Of a stretch of DNA of 64,000 nt, positions 31,746 to 41,945 are shown piece by piece (positions within the stretch are counted from its first letter, which is position 1; every line of letters starts with the position of its first letter). Source of the DNA: Ascarosepion bandense (taxonomy: Eukaryota > Mollusca > Cephalopoda > Sepiida > Sepiidae). The stretch spans positions 598,501 to 662,500 of the forward strand of contig JBBBDQ010001188.1 of assembly GCA_037127315.1 (NCBI GenBank). The letters run 5' to 3'. Below the pieces are notes generated by a model. It had not been told where the DNA came from. It was given only the letters and a program-made list of their open reading frames with translations, and did no database searches. A program made the position numbers and the translations under genes.

Positions 31746-31749
31746 ATCA

Positions 31750-32762
31750 TTGTCAAAAATGATTGCATTTATTACTGACCATTGACAATGCTTTTCTTAC
31801 TGATTTCCAATGTATTCCTATAATAATTAGCAATTCATTTATATTATGCATATAATTGTCTATGAGTAATGCTTGCATTCATTCCCGACCACGGACAATG
31901 CTTTCATCCAGATTTCAATGCATTCCTATAGTAAAATTATACCTTTACATTATACATATAATAGCCATATTCCATCAGTAATGCTTGCATTAATTCTCGA
32001 CCACGGACAATCCCATTCATCCTGATTCCAATGCATTCCTATAGTAAAATTATTAATTGGACTAGATAGACTAAACCAATTGGAGTAGATAGACTAAACT
32101 ATCGCCCGGTTCACACTCCACCCTCATCTATTGAACAGCTGAAGAGGCTCATCCCTTGTTTCCTGTTTAGGATGCGGTTTCCGGTTTTCTCTTTTCTAAT
32201 CTTCTCACTCTTATGTAGCCCCCTGCACATCAGTCGCGTTACCGCCTTGCTTGGGGTGATATGATTAAAAAAAAAAAAAGCAATATATTTACATCATACA
32301 TATAATAGGCCCATTTTGTAAGTAATGCTTTACATTAATTCCTGACCACTGACAATCCCTTTTATCCAGATTTCAGCGCATTCCTGTAGTAAAATTATAC
32401 GTAATATATTTACATCATACATATAATAGGCCTATTCCATCAGTAATGTTTGCATTAATTCCTGACCACTGACAATACCTTTCTTCTTGATTTTCAATGC
32501 ATTCCTATCGTAAAAATAATTACAAGGTATTCACATTACACATATAATAGCCCTATTCTATCAATAATGTTTAAAAGCTCCTGACCACTGACAATCCCTT
32601 TCTTCTTGATTTTCAATGCATTCCTTTAGTTATATCATTAGCAATGCGTTTACATTATATATATAATTATATCATAATTCTATCAGTAATGCTTGCATTG
32701 ATTCTTGACCACTGACAATCCCTTTCTTCCTGATTTTCAATGTATTCCTATAGTAAAGTCAT
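31750..32762. repeat. ~120-bp tandem repeat, about 7 units
   Basis: Unit: TGACCACTGACAATCCCTTT ... TTTCAATGCATTCCTATAG, TAAAATTAT, TTTACATTATACATATAATA, GCCC(T)ATTC, ATCAGTAATGCTTGCATTA. Interrupted by a short LINE-derived element at 32081-32278. Abuts the second 12-bp array. Confidence 0.92.
32081..32278 (+). mobile_element. Short LINE-derived element (5' UTR start + 3' tail)
   Basis: First ~110 bp match the LINE 5' UTR at 54884-54990 (TTGGAGTAGATAG, CTATCGCCCGGTTCACACTC, CTTGTTTCCTGTTTAGGA); last ~80 bp match the LINE 3' end (TATGTAGCCCCCTGCACATC, CCGCCTTGCTTGGGGTGATA) and end in an A-run. A second copy lies at 38115-38308. Confidence 0.83.
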
Positions 32763-32764
32763 AA

Positions 32765-34075
32765 ACCGTTACGAATATTCATTACGATATCCGTTACGAA
32801 TATTTATTACAATATCCATTACTAATATCTATTACTAACATCAATTACGTTATCCATTACGGATATCCTTTACGAATATCCATCACAATATCTATTACGA
32901 ATACCCATTACGTTATCCATTACAAATTTCCATTAGATATCTATTACGAATATCCATTACGATATCCATTACAGATATCCTTTACGATATCTATTACGAT
33001 ATCTATTACGAATATCCATTACGATATCCATTAGGAATATCCTTTACGATATACATTACAAGTATCCTTTACGAATATCCATTATAATATCAAATGCGAT
33101 AACCATTGCGATATCTATTACTAATATCCATTACGATATCTACTACGAATACCCATTACGATACCCATTACGGGTATCCTTTACAAATATCCATTACGAT
33201 ATAAATTGCGATAACCATTGCGATATCTATTACCAATATACATTACGATATCTATTACGAATCCATTACGATATCAATTACGGATATCCTTTACAAATAT
33301 CCATTACGATATCAATTGCGTTAACCATTGTGATATCTATTAACAATATCCATTACGTTATCTATTACGGCAATCTATTACGATATCCATTACGATATCC
33401 ATTACGGGTATCCTTTACGAATGTCCATCACGATATCTATTACGAATACCCATTACGTTATCCATTGCAAATTTCCATTAGATATCGATTACGAATATCC
33501 ATTACGATATCCATTACGGATATCCTTTACGATATCCATTACGAATATCCATTACGATATCCATTACCGGTATCCTTTACGAATATCCATTACGATATCA
33601 ATTGCGATAAACATTGCGATATCTATTACCAATATATATTACGACATCTATTACGAATATCTAATATGATATCCATTATGATATTCATTGAGGATATCCT
33701 TTATGAATATCCATCACGATATCTATTGCCAATATCCATTACGATATTAATTGCGATAACCATTGCGATATCCATTACGATATCTATTACGAATACCTAT
33801 TACGATATCCATTAAGATATCCATTACGGATATCCTTTGCAAATATCCATTACGATATCAATTACGAATATCCATTAAGATATTAACTGCGAGAACCATT
33901 GCGATATCCCTTACCAATATCCATTACGATATCTATTACGAATATCTATTACGATATGCATTACGATATCCATTACTGATATCCTTTACAAATATCCATT
34001 ATGATATCAATTGCGATATCCATTACCAATATCCATTACCAATATCCATTACGATATTTATTACGAATTAACGCG
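32765..34075. repeat. 12-bp-unit array (ATTACGATATCC type), large copy
   Basis: About 1.3 kb of the same units as 29040-29582, with ~250-bp higher-order segments repeated inside. GATATC occurs at most unit boundaries. Confidence 0.95.
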
Positions 34076-34261
34076 CATCAAATCTCATCTAGTACTGCTT
34101 TTAAACACATAGCGTCAAGGAAACATAAATGAAAGATTTCTATGAAAGTATTTATGGATGCTACACTGCGGAGCTGCAAATTGAACTGAAGAATCTCTAA
34201 ATATATAACAAGAGCATCGAAACATCTGCAGCAGCAATATTAAACGAATTGCCGAAATCAA

Positions 34262-34393
34262 GATTTTTCAGAGGTAGAATCACCCACTGACGCCAATTCG
34301 GTCGGGTTTCAATCCTGGGTTAAAAGAAATCAGATGCCTAACCGTACTGATGAGCTGTGATACAGCGAAACAGATCTGTCTGCGGATGACTAT
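34262..34393 (+). mobile_element. tRNA-hammerhead element, copy D (5'-truncated)
   Basis: Starts within the A box (TTCAGAGGTAGAATC), B box GGGTTTCAATCC, intact hammerhead, GGATGACTATTT, and then directly the next copy. Confidence 0.78.
34342..34385 (+). ncRNA. Hammerhead ribozyme in tRNA-like element (intact)
   Basis: Same sequence as 5137-5180: stem I CCGTA (34342-34346) with TGCGG (34381-34385), CTGATGA 34347-34353, stem II GCTGT/ACAGC, GAAA, short stem III ACAG/CTGT, C34380 as cleavage base. Confidence 0.8.
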
Positions 34394-34668
34394 TTACGCT
34401 CTCACACCCTGAAAGAATGGTAGACTTTGAAAAACAGTAGCTACTCTAGCATCTACGTATCGCTCATTCAGTAATGAATTAGAGCAACCTGGCTATTGGG
34501 GTATGATACATCATACGCTAAAAATGGCTGCCTGCTTCTACCGAGCGCCCATAGCTCAGAGGTAGAATTGCTGACGCCAATTCGGTCGGGTTTCAATCCT
34601 GGGTTAAAAGCAATCGGAGTCTAACCGTACTGATGAGCTGCGAAACAGATCCCTCTGCGGATATATAT
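34394..34668 (+). mobile_element. tRNA-hammerhead element, copy E (head-to-tail with D)
   Basis: Complete 5' block from ACGCTCTCACACCCTG, tRNA-like unit at about 34545-34605 (CATAGCTCAGAGGTAGA, GGGTTTCAATCC), and a hammerhead in which stem II and its loop are deleted (CTGATGAGCTGCGAAAC). With D this forms a tandem dimer joined at the hammerhead 3' end. Confidence 0.8.
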
Positions 34669-34719
34669 ATATTTATATATGCATTGTTAAACATAAAAAG
34701 CAATGAATGTCTCTTATGT

Positions 34720-34945
34720 TGAGTTATGAGTCGTTCTAAGCATCGTATTTTAGCTTTAATTTCAGATGAAAATAAAGACCAATATTGTCGAAAAATAGGA
34801 TATGTTTTATTGTGCTGGTTCTAAGCTTTCGGCTCACATGAGCTATCTTCTGATTGGTTACATCTGACATTGACAAACTCCTCAACTTTGAGAATGAAAG
34901 GAAAGTGATATTGTTTATAATATCAAATAAATCATTCTCAAAGTT
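34720..34945 (-). repeat. Penelope-like terminal sequence
   Basis: 34733-34855 is repeated in inverse at 35635-35768 and similar to 40722-40890: GAAGATAGCTCATGTGAGCC then GAAAGCTTAGAACC, and TTTCATCTGAAATTAAAGC. The GGCTC/GAGCC hairpin followed by GAAAG is hammerhead-like with one extra base. Confidence 0.6.
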
Positions 34946-34949
34946 GAAG

Positions 34950-35360
34950 AGTTTCAATGAGAGGTGGAGTATTTAGAGTTCTACATCCATACGTATCATT
35001 AGTATTAGAAACACAATGGACTTTAATAAAAAAAAAATGCGCTTTTTATTTGATATTATAAATAACATAACTTTCTATAAACTTAAAAAAATAATTTTAA
35101 AAAACAGTTGAATGATTTGGTTTGGAATATAAATTAATCTATCCAGATTTCTGTGAAATCGGATAAAATTTCCAATTTCTATAAAATAGATCCTAATCAG
35201 TACAAATCTCTAATAAAGAAAAATTTAATGAATAACTATAAAAAATAATCAATATGGCGCCCTCTAATTATATTGATACAATTAACCATTCGGATAAACT
35301 AATCACTGACAAATTAAAAATAAGTCATAGAGATTCCAAAAATTACAACGAAAGAGGCTT
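34950..35360. other. Unassigned
   Basis: AT-rich; possible degraded Penelope N-terminal coding sequence near 35100-35350 (asparagine/lysine-rich), not certain. Confidence 0.3.
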
Positions 35361-35800
35361 CAGTCAGTTAAGTGCCATACGTGAAACACGCTTGGGCGAT
35401 CATGTCTCGAAAGAGACATGATTGACTGGGCAGAATATTATCCCGCAGTAGGTTGCCATTGCTTTCTGCGGTAGACTGGTTGCCGAGCAAGGCTATAGAA
35501 CCCAATCTGTCCTGTTATTTAACCCATAACTGGAAAGAAGAGCCGGATTAATACCTTTCCCAAGGGTATTTGCGCGTAAGTGAATGCAATGAATTCAACT
35601 GGAATTCGAACTCGGCTCCCCGATTTCTGAAGATAGCTCATGTGAGCCGAAAGCTTAGAACCAGCACAATAAAACATCTCCTATTTTTCGACAATATTTG
35701 TCTTTATTTTCATCTGAAATTAAAGCTAAAATACGATGCTTAGAACGGCCCATGACTAAACATAAGAGACATCCACTGTACCACAACGCACATCCTGAAA
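35361..35800 (-). mobile_element. tRNA-type SINE interrupted by Penelope terminal sequence
   Basis: SINE minus strand 35634-35361; its tRNA head is cut at CCCCGATTTC and resumes at 35772-35796 (ATATCCACTGTACCACAACG). The 135 bp between are the Penelope-like piece also seen inverted at 34.7 kb, so it inserted into or was exchanged within the SINE. Confidence 0.8.
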
Positions 35801-35811
35801 GAGGCTTATGT

Positions 35812-36886
35812 TTTTTTTTTTAATCATTTCACCCCGAGCAAGGCAGAAACGCCACTGATTTGCAGGGGGTTACATAAATGTAAAAAGATTAATTAGAAAA
35901 GAGTGAGGAGTACAAGTTAGTTAGAAAGGAACAATAGAAAGCTGAGAAAGCAGGTGCGATGACAGATACATAGGTGGAGAGAAAGGGAAGGTTATACAGT
36001 GGTGGGGAGAGAGCTAGAGTCCAGTGGTTAGTAGATGAGTATTGACTTTGCATTTAAATTTCTGGAGGTTGTAGCCGTCAGGAAAGCAAGAATACGGGAG
36101 TGAGTTCCACAGGCGGGAAGTGCGAGAGAGGAAGCTGCAGGAGTAGAATTGTCGTCTGCATTTGGCTAACCTGACTGTGAATGGGTGGGACCCAGTTTCC
36201 AGTCTGGTTGCACGAGTAAACACCTGTTGAGGAGGCATCAGTGACTTAAGCTCATCTGAGCAGAAGCCATGAAATTATTTATAGAACAGACAGAGGGAGG
36301 CCACATTTCGACGATGGGAAAGTGTCTGCAGTCGAGTCGCCAGATCAGTACCTATCACATTACAAACTCTTCTTTGTCAAGAACACTGATGAGAACGGCA
36401 GGGGCACCTGATCATAAATGGCAGCAGTACTCCATGCACGGACGGATGGTTGACTTGTATATATGCAGGATGGATTCAGATGGAAAAAACATCCCGGATC
36501 GACATAGTGACCCAATCTTCTTAGCAGTAGATTTTGCTATGGATTCAATATAGTGGTTCCATTTGAGGTCTGAGGACAGGGTAAGTCCGAGGAGGCGTAG
36601 TGTATTACTCTCCGGGAGAATCACCTGGTCCATGCTTATGGGAGGCAGAAGAGGTTGCCTGTAATGGTTGACAGACAACAGCTTGGTCTTAGAGGAATTG
36701 AAGTTGACAAGCCACTTCTTGCCCCAGTTCACCACAGAGTGTAGATCCCGCTCAAGGTCAGCAGCGAGATTGTTTGTCCGCCACGACAGGTTTCTTACTG
36801 GAGCGGGAGTATATTGTAGTGTCATCTGCGTAGATGCCTACTTGGGACTTGATCTCATCTGGGAGGTCGTTGATGAAAATAAGGAT
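35812..36886 (-). mobile_element. LINE fragment, ~1.07 kb, 5'-truncated
   Basis: T-run (poly(A)) at 35812, 3' UTR, then the last third of the reverse-transcriptase ORF on the minus strand from the YADD region (about 36860) through WGKKWLVNFNSSKTKLLSV and YIESIAKSTAKKIGSL to the C-terminus near 36014. Two or three frameshifts. Confidence 0.88.
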
Positions 36887-37244
36887 GTATTATTAAGAAT
36901 CACAAAACTGAATTCCACCGAAAATTACCCACTAGGATTATCAACCCAAAGATCGGTAAAATTAGTAAAGCAATATTAGAATGAGTAAACCTGCAAATAA
37001 AAAAATAAAATCAAACATATACAATGTAGTGGTACCTTGGAAGTAATCGGCTAGTTCAAGAACAACGATGATAAAACAATTCTACTTTTTCTTCAATTCT
37101 TCAATTCGATATCGTGGATTTTTATCCATCTCTATCTGAAAAGCCCTTCCATTTGACCCTTAAATTCGCTGAATTTTATTCAGACATTTCTAAAAAGAAA
37201 ATTAATATAATTGTGAACTGCAGAAAATCAGTCCTTATTCAGAA

Positions 37245-37374
37245 CTAGCAGCATAGCCCGGCGTTGCTCGGGTGTAATGAAAGCTTTAAAACTACTCCAT
37301 GGTCCTGGAGCTCAGACTCAGCCTAAAGAATATTTGAAATAATAAAATAATTGCGACAATTTACCAATCGCACC

Positions 37375-37419
<45 letters not shown>

Positions 37420-37770
37420 TAGCAGTATAGCCCGGCGTTGCTCGGGTGTAATGAAAGCTTTAAAACTACTCCACGGTCCTGGAGCTCAGACTCAGTCTAA
37501 AGAATATTTGAAATAATAAAATAATTGCAACAATTTACCAATCGCACCCAATATATATATATATATATATACTAGCAGTATAGCGCGGCGTTGCTCGGGT
37601 GTAATAAAAGTTTTAAAACTACTCCATGGTCCTGGAGCTCAGACTCAGCCTAAAGAATATTTGTGTGAAGTTCGGTGAGAATCGGATAAAAATTGTGGAT
37701 TTGTATAAAGGATATACAGACAGATAAACAGACACACACTCAAACTTCTTGCCTTTTATATATATTTCAA
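37245..37770 (-). mobile_element. Three Helitron-like 3' ends in tandem
   Basis: CTAG ends at 37245, 37419 and 37572 (seen as AACTAGCAG/TACTAGCAG on plus), each followed by the hairpin CCCGGCGTTGCTCGGG and ~130 bp of element interior (CTCCATGGTCCTGGAGCTCA); the third runs to the (TATA)AAAGGC boundary. (TA)n runs separate the copies. Confidence 0.72.
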
Positions 37771-38114
37771 TGGAACCTCATTAAACGTCAAATGCACACA
37801 GCCAAACAGGAATTACAACTAATCAACACTGAAATTGTACGTATTAAAGGAATCTTACAGCCTTCTACCACAAGTGAAAAATTCAAGGAAATATTGGATT
37901 TATTATACAATACAACACAAAAGGAACATGAATCTCATAATCAAGTCATCCAAAAAAGCTAAAGAAATTATATAAAGGAAAAATACTTTTACCAAACATC
38001 AATGACAACTTCATTAACCTATCGGATTACCAACTCACTCCAGATGAAATAAAATTCCTTAATCTCGGACCAAATTTTCATATCGCACAGAAACCTAATT
38101 CAACTTTTAAACAA

Positions 38115-38308
38115 ATTGGAGTAGATAGATCTATCGCCCGGTTCACACTCCACCCACGTCTATTAAACAGGTTAAGAGGCTCATCCCTTGTTCCCTGATT
38201 AGGATGTGGTTTCCGGCTTTCTCTTTTCCAATCTTTTCACTATTACGTAGCTTCTTGCACATCAGTGGCTTTACCGCCTTGCACGGGGTGATACGATTAA
38301 AAAAAATG
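38115..38308 (+). mobile_element. Short LINE-derived element inside Penelope ORF
   Basis: Same structure as 32081-32278: ATTGGAGTAGATAG + CGCCCGGTTCACACTCC (LINE 5' UTR), then TACGTAGCTTCTTGCACATC, CCGCCTTGCACGGGGTGATA and A-run (LINE 3' end). It splits the Penelope coding sequence after NSTFKQIG. Confidence 0.83.
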
Positions 38309-39268
38309 GAAATTGAAGCTTTACACTAACAAATACTTCAACTCGAACAAGACAACCATATTACTACACAGGTAGGCTTAAAAGAATTACTCAAATCTGA
38401 ATCAATCAAACACCGTTACCATAAAAATCCTGATGATATTATAAATACGCCTCTCATAAAAGCAGCCACACATCTCAAAAATAACAAAAATATTGTTATC
38501 CGATGTGCCGATAAAACCAATACATTTGTTATTTTAAACAGACAGGAATATCACTCCAAATTACAGGCCATTCTGGACGATCACAATAAATTTAAACAAT
38601 TATCTAGTAATACCACCACCCAACTTAAAAAACATATTAATATACTTATTACTGCAAATAATACTGAAATAGGATCCTATAAACTTCAAAAGATTATAGG
38701 TGACTATCAGCCCGGCTATCTTTATGGAAATGTAAAAATCCATAAAAAAGATCATCCCCTCCGACCTATCATTTCTCAAATACCCACACCAATATATAAC
38801 CTTTCCAAAACACTTAACAAAATAATTACTCCTTATCTCCCTGGTAAATATAATATTAATTCCACAGACGAATTTTTACAGATTCTCCATTCCGTAAAAC
38901 CTAAGAATCAAATAATTGCATCTTTGAATGTCCAAAACTTATTCACAAATGTTCCCGTCCACGAAACAATTGACATCATTATCCGTGATGTATACAATCA
39001 TGCTACTCTCCCATCAATCAATATTAAACCCACTATATTAAAAACACTATCATTAGCATGCACCACACAAGTACACTTTCACAATCCCTTAGGCAATATT
39101 TATACACAAATAGATGGTATTGCGATGGGATCTCCTTTAGGTCCCCTTTTTTCTAATTATTATATGGCAAATCTAGAAAATAAAATAATTAATGACAACA
39201 GTAAACCCTCTATATATGTAAGATATATAGATGGCATCTTTGTTTTAGCTAAGAATATCGATCAAATT

Positions 39269-39570
39269 CAGTCAGTTAAGTGCCATTCGTGGTAAACGCT
39301 TGGGCGATCATGTCTCTTTCGAGACATGACTGACTGGGCAGAAGATTATCCCGCAGTAGGTTGCCATTGCATTCTGCGGTAGACTGGTTGCCAACCAAGG
39401 CTATAGAACCCAGTCTGTCCTGCTATTTGACCAAAACTGGAAAGAAGAGACTGATTAATACCTTTCCCAAAGGTATTTGCGCGTAAGTGAATACAATGGA
39501 TTCAACTGGAATTCGAACTCGGCTCTCCGGTTTCTCGTTCCAAGCCGATATCTACTGTACCATAATGCAC
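39269..39570 (-). mobile_element. tRNA-type SINE inserted in Penelope RT
   Basis: Complete 302-bp SINE, flanked by an 8-bp duplication ATCAAATT (39261-39268, 39571-39578). Removing it in thought brings the reading frame back together at NIDQI / TYLKNKFE, which dates the SINE after the Penelope insertion. Confidence 0.92.
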
Positions 39571-40699
39571 ATCAAATTACGTATCTTAAAAACAAATTTG
39601 AAAGTCACTCCGTCCACAAATTTACATTAGAATTTAATATTAATAACAAACTCCCATTCCTTGATGTATTCATTGATTCTAGCACACATAAATTTACTAC
39701 TTCTCTATATAGGAAACCAACTAGCATAAATTCGTGTCTTCTTAATTATAATAGTGAATGCCCCCAACGATATAAGTCAGCTGTTATAAAAAAACTTACT
39801 TCAAAGCACACAAATGATATCTTCTTCCAAATCTATATTTTATAAAGAATTACACAACATTAAGCAAACACTAGTCAATAATGGATTTCCTAACTCCGTT
39901 ATTGATCAACAAATTAAAATGTATCTCAACAAAATTAACAATAGCTCTAACAATAATGATAATATTAATAATAATGGCTTACATCAAAATAAACATAACA
40001 CTATTAACTTATACTATTGCAACCAAAAACATAATAAATATAAACGAGATGAAAAAACTCTCATAAACATAATACGTAGAAATGTTAAACCAGTGGAAAG
40101 TAATAATCAAATTAAACTCATTAAATATTATAAAAAATTCAAAACAATTGACCTCATAGTCTTTAATAACCCAACAAGCATTAAACTAAATTCTCTACAA
40201 AAAACAATATAGTGTACCAATTTACATGCCCATTCAGAGATTGCATCTCTGATACTAATAAAAAACCCAGTACATATATTGGTTTTACTACATTCACGCT
40301 CTCCCGTAGACTTACATGTCAGCTTTCTGATCAGATTAATATTAAACAACATTTCTCTGAAAAACAAACATGTAGGTAATATCAGACAGATTTTAGTCAA
40401 CAATACGGTGATCCTTACTCATACACACTGTAAGAGGAACCTGCAGATATTGGAGGCCATGTACATCAAATATAAACAACCAATAAAATCACCTTTAAAT
40501 CCGGACATAACATATTACATTGCATTTGACTACATGGTTTTGTTGTCATTTCGCGCTATCCCGCGCTGTGACGTCATAAAACCGCATTGCAAATTTGAGA
40601 ACTGCGTTTATTATTTTTGGTAACTATTGCCGTTGCCAAGCGGAGTTTTATGTCAACACAAAATAGAATCGTCGGTGTTGGTGGATGTTATTATATTTC

Positions 40700-40900
40700 A
40701 GTCTAAACAACCTCTCTGAAGATGGCTCATGTGAGCCGAAAGCTCAGGAGCAAATCAATAAATAATTATCCAAATGTGGGAGAATTTTTGTCTTTATTTT
40801 CATCTGAAATTAAAGTCAAAATACGACGTTTAGAACGGCTCATGATTAAACATAATAGACATTCATTGTCTCTTATATTTAACAGCATATGTTTAGAAAA
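40700..40900 (+). repeat. Penelope-like terminal sequence
   Basis: CTCTGAAGATGGCTCATGTG then AGCCGAAAGC, followed by TTTCATCTGAAATTAAAG and CGGCTCATGATTAAACATAA; third copy of the family at 34.7 and 35.7 kb. Confidence 0.6.
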
Positions 40901-40904
40901 GAAT

Positions 40905-41180
40905 ATATATATATATATTATCGATTTTCTGCACTATTGTAAGAATTGCAACCTTGAAACTTCCGAATATCATTTCTTATGTCTTTGTCTATGAGTGTAT
41001 CAAATTTGATTAAAATCGGACCACTCGTTCTATAACCCGATTTTTTCGATTATCGATTTTCGATATTTATCGGGGGTACCTCGACACAAAACCTAGCTAA
41101 GAACACTCGCAGATGCGTATAGTACAACTGTGTAAATTTTCAAAAAATTCGGTTCAGCCGTTTCGGAGTCTATAGGTAAC

Positions 41181-41219
<39 letters not shown>

Positions 41220-41243
41220 AAATTCCATTTATAAATAAGTTTA
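40905..41243 (-). mobile_element. Helitron-like element, 5' half
   Basis: Minus-strand copy of the 13.5-kb element: (CA)n 41181-41213, GGCTGAACCGAATTTTTTG, GAGGTACCCCCGATAAATAT, ending at the internal (TA)n. Its 3' half is missing. Confidence 0.72.
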
Positions 41244-41319
41244 GATAACGAACAATGGATTAAAAATTCAACTGATAACTTTAATTTAAAAATTCAACAG
41301 ATAACTTGGATTATTTTTT

Positions 41320-41945
41320 CTGTACAACATTAAAGACATCGATTTAAATAATATAGGACTTTATAAAGATGATGAAATCATGAGAGTATATAAATCTAAT
41401 GGATGTAAGGTAGATAGACTTAGAAAATTTATTCATAGAGTTTTAAATTTTTTGGTCTTAGTGTAATTATTAATTCTAATATAAAACAAGTTGCCTTCTT
41501 AGATAACGCTCGACTTAGTTTGTAATAATTTCCAACCTTACATGAAAAATAATGCTAACCTAATTTATATAAAACCTTCTTATAACCATCCACCATCCGT
41601 GATGAAACATAATACATCATCGGTTGAATGTCGCATTAACATAAACTCCTCTAACCAAACATATTCGAAAAACATAAAACAATTTATGATAAAATTCTTC
41701 GGGATAGCGGTTATCGATCTTCTGAGATCAATTTTGTGGAAAAATATAGCGACTTCAGAAAGAAAAATAGAAACAGAAAAATTATAAGGTATAATCCTTC
41801 ATTTAATCAGTTAATTAATTCTAAATCGGTATATAAACTTCCTAAATTAATTGATAAACATTTTCTCAAAAGTAACCCATTAAGGAAAATGTTCAAAAGA
41901 AATGCTATAAAACACAGTTGCTCTAACAATTTAGAAAAATAATTA
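41320..41945 (+). pseudogene. Penelope-like RT, C-terminal region relic
   Basis: Reads NNIGLYKDDEIMRVYKSNG, then in other frames YMKNNANLIYIKPSYNHPPS, KNIKQFMIKFFG, RNRKIIRYNPSFNQLINS and LIDKHFLKSNPLRKMFKRNA, a conserved block between RT and nuclease in a large invertebrate Penelope-like family. The YxDD is partly kept (LYKDDEI). Confidence 0.7.

Larger units (their letters stand above)
37775..40560 (+). pseudogene. Penelope-like element with reverse transcriptase and GIY-YIG
   Basis: Long relic in sense: N-terminal part 37780-38110, then KLLPNINDN-like stretch, ADKTNTFVILNRQEYHSKL (about 38510), LYGNVKIHKKDHPLRPIIS (about 38720), SLNVQNLFTNVP (38921), MGSPLGPLFSNYYMANLE (39126) and YIDGIFVLAKN (about 39225). 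The expected catalytic Asp is Asn in SLNV and the YxDD pair is YIDG, so the reverse transcriptase is dead. After a SINE insertion it continues (LPFLDVFID, LYRKPTSINSC) and ends in a GIY-YIG relic with TYIGFTTFTLSRR (about 40270-40310). Known family: Penelope-like elements join an RT to a GIY-YIG nuclease. Several frameshifts. Confidence 0.87.

Noticed and set aside
33330..34071. Open frames rich in Ile-Thr-Ser-Tyr (161 and 102 codons)
   Set aside because: 12-bp repeat units are a multiple of three, so a frame stays open without selection.
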